14,527 nucleotides of DNA from positions 1 through 14,527 of the forward strand of contig DEFH01000063.1 of NCBI GenBank assembly GCA_002350705.1. Direction: 5' to 3'. The stretch comes from Ruminococcaceae bacterium UBA2857 (lineage in GTDB: Bacteria; Bacillota; Clostridia; Oscillospirales; Acutalibacteraceae). Each line of letters opens with the position of its first letter. The first letter of the stretch is position 1. The notes beneath the pieces were generated by a model. That model had not been told where the DNA came from. It searched no databases and saw only the letters and a list, made by a program, of their open reading frames with translations. Made by a program: the position numbers and the translations under genes. Below, piece by piece: positions 6,910 through 14,480 of the stretch.

Positions 6910-8568
6910 TCAGACAGAAAGCCTGTCGATATTTTCCGTTGCCTTGAAGCTGCACAGCAGATAACTGACCGTATTCAGCAGCAGCAGGAATATAAAAAGC
7001 ATCATGATAATCATCAGCGAACCCAATGCCGTAAATTTAAACAGCAGATACGCTCCCGCACAGGTCACACCCTCTAACAAAATGGCAACTGCCATATTGA
7101 AAAAGACATTGTAATTGCCTCTCAGAGCATTGAGCTCGTCATCCCAGATTAATTTCGGGTTAACGGAATCCATGAAGATGCCGAAGTACGATACAAACGA
7201 CACAGACAAAAGACTTATCAAACAGCAGAACACTGTCATTTTCATTCCCAAATCGAGATAAATGGCAGCAGCAATGACATAAATCACCATGCCCAAACCA
7301 CTGATGATAATACTGACAAGTGCTTTGACATTGATTTGTGCGATATAGGACAAGGGAATGTATTTGACAAAGGCAAAGTGTTTTCCCTCACGGGTCAGGG
7401 CTGATGAGGCGATACAGTTGGCAGCCGTAACCAGTACGGATACAGCCGAAATGCCTAAAATCAGCAGCAGAACAGTTTCTTCATTGCCCGTATGGATACC
7501 ATAAACGAAGTCATCCAAAAAATTGGTTTTTCCGTTGAGAAGATAGACAATATACAAGAATACCGGCCATATCAGATTAATTAAAATACAGTTGGTAAAA
7601 TAGGCAGGTGTCCTGAACAAAAGACGGAATTCTTTTTTCAGATAGGTCACACAGGGATGATGCTGTCTGAGAGAAGCGATGATTTTGTCTTTGCTTTTGT
7701 TTTTAGCGGAAACATGGTTCATCCCGACAGCCGTTTTAAAATAAATTGCCTCTGCAATGAGCAGAAAAACAGCAATCGCTCCGCCGTTGACAGCTATATA
7801 ATACAGCAGATTCAGCAGGGTATTATTGACCATGGCACTGACCAAAAAATGCACCTGCGGAAAAATCAGATTCATCACATGAACAAGCTGATTATTCGGA
7901 TCGGAGAGAGCTTCGATCAGATGTTCCGTATCAAAACCGCCCATGTTGGAAATAAGAATCGCAATCCCCACCACAACGGCAAGTGTCAGAAAACCTGTCA
8001 TTTTGTTGACGGTGTCCTTGTTTCTGATAAAACCTGTGATAAGCATGACAAGCATACAAAGCACCGCACAGTAAATCAGCGGCACAATAGGCAGTGTCAA
8101 CATTCCGAAAACAGCGATAAGCCAGGAATAGAACGGTCTTCCCGATGCAAGGATATATCCTGCAAGGGCGGCTATAATCACAATGAATTCCATAATGCTT
8201 TCACTGATAAGGGCGGCTGTAAATTTGGAACCGATAATCTGATAGGATTTCAGCGGAAGCGGCAGGAGATTTTCAATATCCCCCGAAAAATAGAACACGC
8301 TGAAAATGACGTTCAGTCCGAACACGAATGAAAAAACGGAAATCAGGTGCAAAAATAATTCCACGGCATTTTGTCCTGCCCCCATATCCACCAATGGTGA
8401 AGTCAGGGCATAGATGACAACGCCTACAAAAAACGCCATCGGGAGCATAATGCCGAATATGGCAATAAAGCCCATGACATTGTAAAAGACTTTTTTATAT
8501 TTTTTTTCCTGAGCACTGGGTTCGACAGTAGAAATCAGTGCTTTGACAAGTTTCAGGTAAATACTCAT
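6910..8568 (-). CDS. ABC-2 type exporter permease (EcsB-like / ABC_tran_2)
   Basis: This is a 552-residue integral membrane protein with about 12 predicted spans (near 30-56, 70-94, 115-141, 150-179, 190-208, 250-275, 325-344, 365-385, 412-438, 443-466, 490-509 and 516-538). It partners the ATPase encoded just upstream, whose TGA overlaps its ATG by 4 nt (ATGA), a sign of translational coupling. The two halves share a motif: GDIENLLPLPLKSYQIIGSKF-like (96-116) and the corresponding REGKHFAFVKYIPLSYIAQI (393-412), as if it arose by duplication. The segment PKLIWDDELNALRGNYN (471-487) is typical of the large one-piece permeases of Firmicutes. Substrate is unknown, with peptides, drugs or lipids possible. 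No strong terminator separates it from padR. Confidence 0.88.
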   Translation of the reverse strand: MSIYLKLVKALISTVEPSAQEKKYKKVFYNVMGFIAIFGIMLPMAFFVGVVIYALTSPLVDMGAGQNAVELFLHLISVFSFVFGLNVIFSVFYFSGDIENLLPLPLKSYQIIGSKFTAALISESIMEFIVIIAALAGYILASGRPFYSWLIAVFGMLTLPIVPLIYCAVLCMLVMLITGFIRNKDTVNKMTGFLTLAVVVGIAILISNMGGFDTEHLIEALSDPNNQLVHVMNLIFPQVHFLVSAMVNNTLLNLLYYIAVNGGAIAVFLLIAEAIYFKTAVGMNHVSAKNKSKDKIIASLRQHHPCVTYLKKEFRLLFRTPAYFTNCILINLIWPVFLYIVYLLNGKTNFLDDFVYGIHTGNEETVLLLILGISAVSVLVTAANCIASSALTREGKHFAFVKYIPLSYIAQINVKALVSIIISGLGMVIYVIAAAIYLDLGMKMTVFCCLISLLSVSFVSYFGIFMDSVNPKLIWDDELNALRGNYNVFFNMAVAILLEGVTCAGAYLLFKFTALGSLMIIMMLFIFLLLLNTVSYLLCSFKATENIDRLSV

Positions 8569-9284
8569 TTTTCAGTCAGCTCCAGGAAGATTTTTTCAAG
8601 AGATTCATTCTTGTTGGTGTTTTCAAGCTTTTCCAGTGTACCGTCATAAAGGATATTTCCCTTTTTGATAATAATCACACGGTCACAGAGTTTTTCCGCC
8701 ACCTCCAGAACGTGTGTCGAAAAAAATACCGCATTGCCTGCTTTGGCATGGTCACGCATCATCTGCTTGAGTTCAAAGGCAGATTTCGGATCGAGTCCCA
8801 CCATTGGTTCATCCAGTATCCATACAGGCGGATTGTGCATCAAGGCGGCAATCACCATAATTTTCTGCCGCATACCGTGAGAGTAACTCATAATCGGAGA
8901 AGACAGTGCTTCACTGAGTTCAAAGCGTTCCGCAAATTCCTTGATACGCTGTTGTCTCTTATCCGTGGGAACACGGTAAATATCCCCTATCAAGTCCAGA
9001 AATTCCGTACCTTTCAGACGAAGAAACATATCGGGACTGTCTGCAATATAGCCAACGGATTCTTTGGCTTTGAGCGGTTCTTTACGGACATTGAAGCCGT
9101 TGACGGTAATTTTGCCGACATCCGCCTTGATGATACCTGTCAGCATTTTCATGGTAGTAGTCTTGCCTGAGCCGTTCGGACCGATAAAACCGACTATCTC
9201 ACCGCCTTTGACAGTAAAGCTGATGTCATCTACTGCACGAATCGTTTTATTATACACTTTGGTAACATTTTCAAACTTAATCAT
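8565..9284 (-). CDS. ABC exporter ATPase, EcsA-like
   Basis: This is a 239-residue ATPase that powers the permease encoded immediately downstream. Walker A is GPNGSGKTT (35-43), the signature has the exporter-type form YSHGMRQK (134-141) in place of LSGGQ, Walker B is VWILDEP (154-160), D-loop GLDP (163-166) and switch His191. As in EcsA, the usual Q-loop glutamine is missing (VGYIADSPDMF, 77-87), and the C-terminus SLEKIFLELTEK resembles the EcsA tail. In Bacillus, EcsAB affects secretion and membrane-linked processes, but whether this pair does the same is unproven. The start ATG at 9284 has AGGGAG nine bases upstream. It is the first gene of an operon with 6910-8568, possibly continuing into padR. 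Confidence 0.93.
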   Translation of the reverse strand: MIKFENVTKVYNKTIRAVDDISFTVKGGEIVGFIGPNGSGKTTTMKMLTGIIKADVGKITVNGFNVRKEPLKAKESVGYIADSPDMFLRLKGTEFLDLIGDIYRVPTDKRQQRIKEFAERFELSEALSSPIMSYSHGMRQKIMVIAALMHNPPVWILDEPMVGLDPKSAFELKQMMRDHAKAGNAVFFSTHVLEVAEKLCDRVIIIKKGNILYDGTLEKLENTNKNESLEKIFLELTEK

Positions 9285-9315
9285 TCTTTATCGCTCCCTG
9301 TTCCTCATTATCCTA

Positions 9316-9350
9316 TTATCATACACATATTTTTTGTCAGTTACAATGTT
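9316..9350 (-). promoter_or_regulatory. Promoter of the exporter operon
   Basis: On the minus strand, -35 TTGTAA and -10 TATGAT (in GTATGATAATAGG) are 17 bp apart, some 35-65 nt upstream of the ATPase start. The flanks contain loose GTTA/TAAC half-sites (GTTACAATG, GTTAATT). The boxes were placed by eye within this interval. Confidence 0.5.
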
Positions 9351-9407
9351 TTTTTGTTAATTTTTTGTAAAATTTTACTCCCTGACAGTCACAATCTTTT
9401 CATTTTT

Positions 9408-9449
9408 TTGACAAATTACATTGACAAAATAATGCAAAAATAGTATCAT
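9408..9449 (+). promoter_or_regulatory. Promoter of the EAL gene, with duplicated TTGACA
   Basis: TTGACA at 9421-9426, a 17-bp spacer and -10 TATCAT (9444-9449) form a strong promoter. A second TTGACA lies 13 bp upstream (9408-9413), making a short direct repeat, TTGACAAATTACA / TTGACAAAATAAT. The upstream copy has no matching -10, so it may be a regulator site or leftover duplication. Confidence 0.65.
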
Positions 9450-9494
9450 TATTTTAAAGATTATTTTCGTTTCGGAGTGAAAGGAGTTTTAGAT

Positions 9495-12362
9495 GTGAAC
9501 ACCGTCGGACAATACCAATATGCGGAAAATCAGCGAAATTTTTTGGAAATGTCTGTGATTCCGCTGGCGATTTTCAGCATTCTTGACAACAAAGTACATA
9601 CCCTTCTTGTGTCTGACGGACTGTGCCAGTTAATGTGCAGCGACAGGGAAAGTGTGTTACGCTGTCTGGAATATCCCATTTATGATTATGTGCACAGAAA
9701 GGATGTGGCACAGCTCAAGCAGGACTGTCACAGCTTTTTCTTCGGTACAAGTCAATTAAGTACCTCTTTTCGTGTCAAACTGAAAGGTGACAAAGACTTT
9801 CATAATATTTTTCTCAGCGGTAAAAAAATTTCCTCCGAACAGGGAGAACCTCTCTTTTTGATGTGGTACAATGATATTGAAAAATATGAGAAATTCAATC
9901 CCGAACAAGTTGATGAATTCCATGACTTTCTCAAAGGCCGTACCAATTCCCTGCCGTTTCATACATTCGGATATCAGGGGTATTCTGTCTGGAATATCAC
10001 AAAAGACATATTGGTGCTGGAATCCGGTTTGGGATATTTTGCGAATCTGCTTGGAAAGGATTTCGGATATCGGGATTACTACAGTCTGAATCAGGGCTGG
10101 CTCTGTGAAACAGAAGATACGGATTATTTTCGGGAGCTGTCTCCCGAAACTATCACGGAGAATTTTCAGAAAGGCGTTTTCCCTGAAGAGCATATCTTTA
10201 CGTTTGGTTCCTCTCTCGGACAAATCAGTCTCAAAGTGATGCCCTCTGTTACGCAGTCCCCCGAAACAGGCGATATCTATCTCAAATTGCAGGCTGAAAA
10301 TGTCACAGACAACGTGGTTTATGAAACCATGCTCCAGTCCTCTGCGAAAACTTCCGAGTTCATGGCTCGCATTGACGGCAGTGCCGGCAGTGTTTACTTT
10401 GTGAACACTCATGAAAAATTACAGGACGGCTATGCAAAAGTACCGTTGACAGGAATGCTGCCGATTCTCTCGGTGAATCTGGGACAGGAATTCCATACCT
10501 CCGAAGAGCTTTTTGCGTTTATCGACAAAAAATGCCGCAATGAATCCAATGCGACCATTATCAACAGACTTTCTCATGACTGTATCAAAAGTATCCGTCT
10601 CGAAATCGTGGACAAAGCCGAAAGACAATATTTTATCTGCGGTTCGGACGTGACTTCCCTGATGAAAATGGAAGTCAATTCGTATTATGACGCACTGACA
10701 GGTTTGCCGAATATGGCGGCATTCCGTATCATCGCACAGCCCGCCATGGAAAAAATGCGGAGTGAGGATCATGTTCCTGCTTTGATTTACTTTGACCTGC
10801 GTGATATGAAAGCTATCAATGAAAAATACAGCTTTGAACGGGGTAACGGCATTTTAATCGGAACAGCCTATATTTTAAGGAATGTGTTTACAGGTTATCC
10901 TGTTTCCCGGCTGGCGGAAGACCATTTTGTGGTGCTGACGGAAAGAGTGGGCGTGGAACAGAAAATTGAAGCGGTTCATGAACAGGTGCTCAATAATCCT
11001 GTCGGAATTCCTATACAGATTTGTGCAGGCATTTACGTGGACAACGGACAGACGCTGGATATTGCGGCTGCCTGTGACAGGGCCAGACTTGCCTGCAAAA
11101 GCTTGAAAGGCGACTATAATCGCAAATACAAGATTTTTGACCGTCAGATGTTTGACGAGTATCATCAGAGGAGACATATCCTGACACACTTTGATGAAGC
11201 TCTCGAAAAAGAATATATCAAAGTGTATTATCATCCCATTGTGAGAACACTCACCGGCAATATCTGTGATATGGAGGCTCTTTCCCGCTGGTTTGATCCT
11301 GAAAAGGGAGTGCTTTCTCCGTCAAAATTTATTCCTGTTTTGGAGGAACACCGTTTAATCAGCAAACTGGATTTCTACATGGTCAGAAAAATCTGTGAAA
11401 ATCTGGATATGCAGAGACGTGCCAACCTGCCGTTAGTGCCTGTGTCAGTGAACCTGTCAAGAATCGACTTTGAAATGTGTGACGTGGTGGAGGAAGTGCT
11501 GAAAATCGTAGATTCTTACCGTGTGCCACATAAGCTGCTTACGATTGAAATTACAGAGAGTGCCTTTATTCATAATGAACATTTTCTGAAAAAACAAATT
11601 GACCGTTTCCGTGCGGCAGGCTTCGATGTATGGATGGATGATTTCGGAAGTGAATATTCTTCTTTGAATGCTTTGCAGGAATTCAGTTTTGACTTCATCA
11701 AACTTGATATGAAGTTCATGAAAGATTTCAGCCTAACAGGAAAGAATGTTTCTATCCTGTCATATATAACAGGAATGGCTTCGGAACTGGGAATGCATAC
11801 ACTGGCAGAGGGGGTTCAAACCAAAGAACAGCTTCATTTCCTGAGAGATATCGGCTGTGAAAAAGCACAGGGATATCTGTTCAGCAGACCTATGCCTTGT
11901 GAGTACTTTTTGAATAAAGAATCGAGAAATGCCGGTCTGGAATATGATGATTTCAGCATTTCGCAATATTATGATAAAATCGGCAGTATCCGTCTGGATA
12001 ATACGCTGCTGTCGGAGTACCGTATCAATACCAATGATATGATGGTAAATGTTCCGGCAGCGGTGGTAGAGTATCGCAAAGGAAAGTTCAGAATTTTGAA
12101 AGCCAACCAGTCATATAAAAAATTTCTGAATAAAATCGGTTTCAGCGAACAGTATGTAGATGGTGAATACTGTGAATGGCAAAAGCAGCCCTCCAAAGAA
12201 TACACCCGTGCGGCTATCAAGTGCCTTGTGACACACAGCAGCGAAAGAATTTCCAATGATATGGAAAATGGTCGTCGTGTATCAGCCACACTGATTTGTA
12301 TTTCCTACAACTTTATAACAGACGTGGGAGCCTTTATCACCGTAGTCGAAAAATACTTTTAA
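9495..12362 (+). CDS. c-di-GMP phosphodiesterase: PAS-like, degenerate GGDEF, EAL, PAS
   Basis: This is a 955-residue cytoplasmic signalling protein with no membrane spans. The N-terminal part (about 1-390) holds PAS-like sensor modules, by fold pattern only. A GGDEF domain (about 390-550) keeps DALTGLPN (399-406), but its active-site signature reads AEDHF (474-478), so it should not make c-di-GMP. The EAL domain (about 570-815) keeps every catalytic residue I can place: E594 in EAL, N653, E685, D715 and D716, K736, E772 and Q792. It should therefore hydrolyse c-di-GMP. A further PAS-like unit (VPAAVVEYRKGKFRILKAN) lies after the EAL domain, from about 835 on. I chose GTG 9495 because AAAGGAG (9480-9486) lies 8 nt upstream. 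The earlier GTG 9477 would overlap that site. It has its own promoter and is divergent from the exporter operon. Confidence 0.93.
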   Translation: MNTVGQYQYAENQRNFLEMSVIPLAIFSILDNKVHTLLVSDGLCQLMCSDRESVLRCLEYPIYDYVHRKDVAQLKQDCHSFFFGTSQLSTSFRVKLKGDKDFHNIFLSGKKISSEQGEPLFLMWYNDIEKYEKFNPEQVDEFHDFLKGRTNSLPFHTFGYQGYSVWNITKDILVLESGLGYFANLLGKDFGYRDYYSLNQGWLCETEDTDYFRELSPETITENFQKGVFPEEHIFTFGSSLGQISLKVMPSVTQSPETGDIYLKLQAENVTDNVVYETMLQSSAKTSEFMARIDGSAGSVYFVNTHEKLQDGYAKVPLTGMLPILSVNLGQEFHTSEELFAFIDKKCRNESNATIINRLSHDCIKSIRLEIVDKAERQYFICGSDVTSLMKMEVNSYYDALTGLPNMAAFRIIAQPAMEKMRSEDHVPALIYFDLRDMKAINEKYSFERGNGILIGTAYILRNVFTGYPVSRLAEDHFVVLTERVGVEQKIEAVHEQVLNNPVGIPIQICAGIYVDNGQTLDIAAACDRARLACKSLKGDYNRKYKIFDRQMFDEYHQRRHILTHFDEALEKEYIKVYYHPIVRTLTGNICDMEALSRWFDPEKGVLSPSKFIPVLEEHRLISKLDFYMVRKICENLDMQRRANLPLVPVSVNLSRIDFEMCDVVEEVLKIVDSYRVPHKLLTIEITESAFIHNEHFLKKQIDRFRAAGFDVWMDDFGSEYSSLNALQEFSFDFIKLDMKFMKDFSLTGKNVSILSYITGMASELGMHTLAEGVQTKEQLHFLRDIGCEKAQGYLFSRPMPCEYFLNKESRNAGLEYDDFSISQYYDKIGSIRLDNTLLSEYRINTNDMMVNVPAAVVEYRKGKFRILKANQSYKKFLNKIGFSEQYVDGEYCEWQKQPSKEYTRAAIKCLVTHSSERISNDMENGRRVSATLICISYNFITDVGAFITVVEKYF

Positions 12363-12434
12363 TTAAATCGAAAATGGAAAACAGAAAATTTTTTCAACTC
12401 TGTCATTATTCACTTTTTCAATAATATAACCGAA

Positions 12435-12476
12435 ACGGCAGCTCTCCCCTCGGTAAAGGAGAGCTGCCGTTTGTGT
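12435..12476 (+). terminator. Hairpin terminator after the EAL gene
   Basis: A perfect 13-bp GC-rich stem, ACGGCAGCTCTCC (12435-12447) with GGAGAGCTGCCGT (12458-12470), has a 10-nt loop and is followed by TTGTGTT. The T-run is poor, but the stem is very stable. It lies between two convergent genes. Bases 12477-12534 show nothing else. Confidence 0.6.
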
Positions 12477-12534
12477 TGCTAATATCATAGCAAGTGCGAC
12501 TTGAAGTTCCGGATATAGAAACAGCCACGATGAT

Positions 12535-13830
12535 TTATTTTTTATAATATACCGTATTCATCCCACCGCCTGATTTGAGCAGCAGACCTTTTTTGACCAT
12601 ATCACGCAGAGTGTTTATTGCCGTTGTCTGCGAGCATCCAAGTTTTTCCTGTATAATGCTTCTTGTAATCATTTCCTGTGTATCAAACAATTTTATAACC
12701 TCAGCTTCACGCTTTGTCAGGTTTTTATAGGCGATCTCCGGCAAAGCTGAATTGTTTTTGTTCGGGAGAGTTATCTTGAAAGCATTGTCAGTCACTTCGA
12801 TTTTCGGCTGAACAGGGAAGTCAGAATAGCACTCCTTGATCTTCGTAAGTCCTATTCCATAAGCCTCGATCAGATGAAGACGATAGAATACATCTGCAAG
12901 GTTTCTGTTACGCAGAACGGACACCCCAAGCAGAATATCATCCTTTGTAATACCACGCACCAGACCGCCTGTAGTGATAAGTTCCATACGGTCAGAGAAT
13001 ATACTTATCATTGTGCCGGAAAAGAATGCGTACTCCCTGTGGACAACGGCATTCAGCAATGCCTCACGGATAGCCTCCGGAGGATAATCACGGTTATCAA
13101 TGCGGTCAAGACCTCTTATCTCCGAATGGGTATGGTTAAATTGGTCGATATACGCAAAGGCATCCTCCAACTGTTTCAGCAGCGCTCCTGTGAATTCTTT
13201 CCTGTCCTCGAAATCGGATTTTGTCGTACCGTCAAAGACAGCTAATTTTATCGTATGGGTGCACTGATCGGACAGCAATAACGCAAGATTGGTATAGGTA
13301 TGATCTTCACCGATCAACTTCAATATCCTTTTCTGTTGTTCGCCAAAGGGAATGTTTTTCTTCCTGAAATATTCCTCTGCCTGAGTAAATGAAAGCTGCT
13401 GTTCAAGGGAACGTGCATCCTCATAGTGATCTCCGGCGGTTTCACGGATCATGGCGAGTATTGCTGTTTCTGTTGACGGAGCATTTGACGCACCCTGACG
13501 GATATATACTCCCTCCGGTCTGATACCCTTTCCGGCTATATAATACGGTCTTGCAGTGCCACGCTGAACGGTGACAGCAATAACAGACTTTTCCTCCATT
13601 GTCCGGACATCGACATCTACAAACAAAGATACATCCGGTTTTATTGCGTCTCTGAGCATATTGGTAACTCCGAGCATGGTATCATCCGTATCGGCAACAC
13701 CGCATACTGAGCCGTCATCATTCACACCGATATACAGCGTTCCACCATCGGTATTTGCGAATGCAATAATGGTTTTGCGAATATCCTCAATATACTCTCT
13801 TTTATACTCGGTATTCTTATTTTCCGGCAT
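12535..13830 (-). CDS. AlbA_2 (Schlafen-type) / ATPase-like / winged-helix protein
   Basis: This is a 431-residue protein of the group often labelled 'RecG-like helicase' or 'ATP-binding protein', although no helicase motifs are present. The N-terminal AlbA_2 domain (about 1-118) has TEYKREY (7-13), FANTDGGTLYIGV (24-36) and VYIRQGAS (108-115). The middle (about 248-345) resembles HATPase_c_4, with PPEAIREALLNAVVHREY (250-267), IFSDRMELITTGGL and the glycine turn GIGLTKI (325-331). A winged helix (about 368-430) closes the protein. It is probably a nucleic-acid-binding regulator, and relatives occur in accessory and defence regions, but no function is shown. ATG 13830 is the only start, since an in-frame TGA lies 12 nt upstream. 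Its ribosome site is weak (GATGAG). The leader carries operator-like repeats, so autoregulation is plausible. Confidence 0.88.
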   Translation of the reverse strand: MPENKNTEYKREYIEDIRKTIIAFANTDGGTLYIGVNDDGSVCGVADTDDTMLGVTNMLRDAIKPDVSLFVDVDVRTMEEKSVIAVTVQRGTARPYYIAGKGIRPEGVYIRQGASNAPSTETAILAMIRETAGDHYEDARSLEQQLSFTQAEEYFRKKNIPFGEQQKRILKLIGEDHTYTNLALLLSDQCTHTIKLAVFDGTTKSDFEDRKEFTGALLKQLEDAFAYIDQFNHTHSEIRGLDRIDNRDYPPEAIREALLNAVVHREYAFFSGTMISIFSDRMELITTGGLVRGITKDDILLGVSVLRNRNLADVFYRLHLIEAYGIGLTKIKECYSDFPVQPKIEVTDNAFKITLPNKNNSALPEIAYKNLTKREAEVIKLFDTQEMITRSIIQEKLGCSQTTAINTLRDMVKKGLLLKSGGGMNTVYYKK

Positions 13831-13847
13831 AAGCTCATCTCATCCGA

Positions 13848-13899
13848 CTAATCTATCAATAATCTAACAGATATCTAACAAAATAATTGTTACTAACAA
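13848..13899 (-). promoter_or_regulatory. Operator-like repeats in the AlbA_2 gene leader
   Basis: Three adjacent 11-bp units lie between promoter and start codon: CTAATCTATCA (13848-13858), ATAATCTAACA (13859-13869) and GATATCTAACA (13870-13880). A perfect palindrome, TTGTTACTAACAA (13887-13899), overlaps the expected transcription start. An 11-bp period is one DNA turn, so a protein could bind all units on one face. Confidence 0.5.
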
Positions 13900-13900
13900 A

Positions 13901-13929
13901 ATTATATCAGACAGGCATCAGAATATCAA
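13901..13929 (-). promoter_or_regulatory. Promoter of the AlbA_2 gene
   Basis: On the minus strand, -35 TTGATA (13929-13924), a 17-bp spacer and -10 TATAAT (13906-13901) form a near-consensus promoter. The start would be near 13894, inside the 13-bp palindrome, giving a leader of about 64 nt. Confidence 0.72.
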
Positions 13930-13991
13930 CGAGAAACAAGTCAGAAAAGTTTTTAATTAAGTTACATTTATTCATTTCTGTTGGTAATATG

Positions 13992-14037
13992 GGGACACCT
14001 TTTCATTGCGGAATTGTATTTTTTCCGCAACTGTCCC
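13992..14037. repeat. Nested inverted repeat
   Basis: Outer arms GGGACA (13992-13997) and TGTCCC (14032-14037) enclose inner arms TTGCGGAA (14006-14013) and TTCCGCAA (14023-14030). No T-run follows on either strand, so it is unlikely to be a terminator. It may be a small palindromic element, a protein site or a structured RNA. Bases 13930-13990 show nothing I recognise. Confidence 0.55.
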
Positions 14038-14045
14038 AAAAACGG

Positions 14046-14095
14046 AAAAACGGCAAAAAAACATGCAGCTTTCAAACCCTGAAAGCTGCATGTTT
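14046..14095 (-). terminator. Strong terminator downstream of the tRNA remnant
   Basis: A perfect 15-bp stem, AAACATGCAGCTTTC (14059-14073) with GAAAGCTGCATGTTT (14081-14095), has a 7-nt loop. On the minus strand it is followed by an unbroken T-run and GCCGTTTTT. It lies 12 nt past the CCA end of the tRNA-like sequence, where a tRNA operon terminator would be. Confidence 0.88.
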
Positions 14096-14107
14096 ACTAT
14101 GTTTTTC

Positions 14108-14174
14108 TGGAGCTGATAACCAGATTCGAACTGGTAACCTCATCCTTACCAATTATACCGAGGTCTGTTTCAGC
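14108..14174 (-). pseudogene. Degenerate tRNA-Thr (GGU anticodon)
   Basis: The 3' half of a tRNA gene on the minus strand is intact: anticodon loop TTGGTAA (14152-14146, anticodon GGT), 3' anticodon strand GGATG, variable AGGTT, T-arm ACCAG-TTCGAAT-CTGGT, acceptor strand TATCAGC, discriminator T and an encoded CCA (14110-14108). The 5' half is broken. Acceptor GCTGAAA pairs with one mismatch, the D-arm is poor, and TATAA stands where GGATG's partner (about CATCC) should be. The sequence is 67 nt with CCA, about nine short. It cannot form a normal anticodon stem, so it is a tRNA wreck, or a tRNA 3' end left as an integration-site copy. Confidence 0.7.
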
Positions 14175-14229
14175 TTATCAGGGATTACAATAGTTTTTAT
14201 CTTAAAACCCGCATGAATACTGGACTTGA

Positions 14230-14253
14230 CACAAGCTATTGCATTAGCTTGTG
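14230..14253. repeat. 9-bp inverted repeat
   Basis: CACAAGCTA (14230-14238) and TAGCTTGTG (14245-14253) are perfect arms around TTGCAT. Neither strand has a T-run after it, so it is more likely a binding site than a terminator. It lies about 55 nt from the tRNA remnant. Confidence 0.6.
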
Positions 14254-14256
14254 ATA

Positions 14257-14322
14257 ACTTTTCAAGGCGTTTTTTCTATTATTTTAGCCTGTGCGTCTGT
14301 ACTTCTGTCTGTACTTTTCAAG
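14257..14322. repeat. Short direct repeats beside the tRNA remnant
   Basis: GTCTGTACTT occurs at 14295-14304 and 14307-14316, a 12-bp tandem period. ACTTTTCAAG occurs at 14257-14266 and 14313-14322. Such close direct repeats near a tRNA fragment resemble arm-type sites bound by tyrosine recombinases, but no integrase gene is visible here. Confidence 0.45.
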
Positions 14323-14356
14323 CTGATTTTCTTGCCGGATTTCTTCGACTGAGTTT

Positions 14357-14385
14357 ATTATACAACATTGAATTGCAGTAGTCAA
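14357..14385 (-). promoter_or_regulatory. Minus-strand promoter reading into the tRNA remnant
   Basis: On the minus strand, -35 TTGACT (14385-14380), a 17-bp spacer and -10 TATAAT (14362-14357) form a strong promoter. With the terminator at 14046-14095 it would give an RNA of about 300 nt with no convincing reading frame, carrying the inverted repeat, the direct repeats and the tRNA-like 3' half. Confidence 0.65.
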
Positions 14386-14433
14386 TACTACCAGAATAAA
14401 TCCGGAACATTCGATCTGCATGATCCGTAAGTA

Positions 14434-14462
14434 AAAAATAGGACCAGTGCGTACACCAGCCC
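14434..14462 (-). terminator. Terminator of a minus-strand gene beyond the right edge
   Basis: A 9-bp stem, GGGCTGGTG with CACTGGTCC as read on the minus strand (14462-14454 and 14449-14441, three wobble pairs), has a TACG loop and is followed by TATTTTTTAC. It lies about 20 nt past the possible stop codon at 14483-14481. On the plus strand the wobble pairs become mismatches, so it works only for minus-strand RNA. Confidence 0.55.
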
Positions 14463-14480
14463 ACTAAAAACATATAGTTT

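Noticed and set aside
7657..8331. 224-codon plus-strand open frame
   Set aside because: It is antisense to the exporter permease. Its His/Asn-rich translation is what a reversed membrane protein gene gives.
9756..10412. 218-codon minus-strand open frame
   Set aside because: It is antisense to the N-terminal region of the EAL protein, without a promoter or ribosome site of its own.
13887..14216. 109-codon plus-strand open frame
   Set aside because: It crosses a promoter, a terminator and the tRNA remnant. Its QIRTGNLI-like stretch is the familiar false protein read from a reversed tRNA.
14226..14254. Plus-strand promoter from TTGACA at 14226-14231
   Set aside because: The sequence 17 bp downstream (TTGTGA) is not a usable -10 box and no gene follows.
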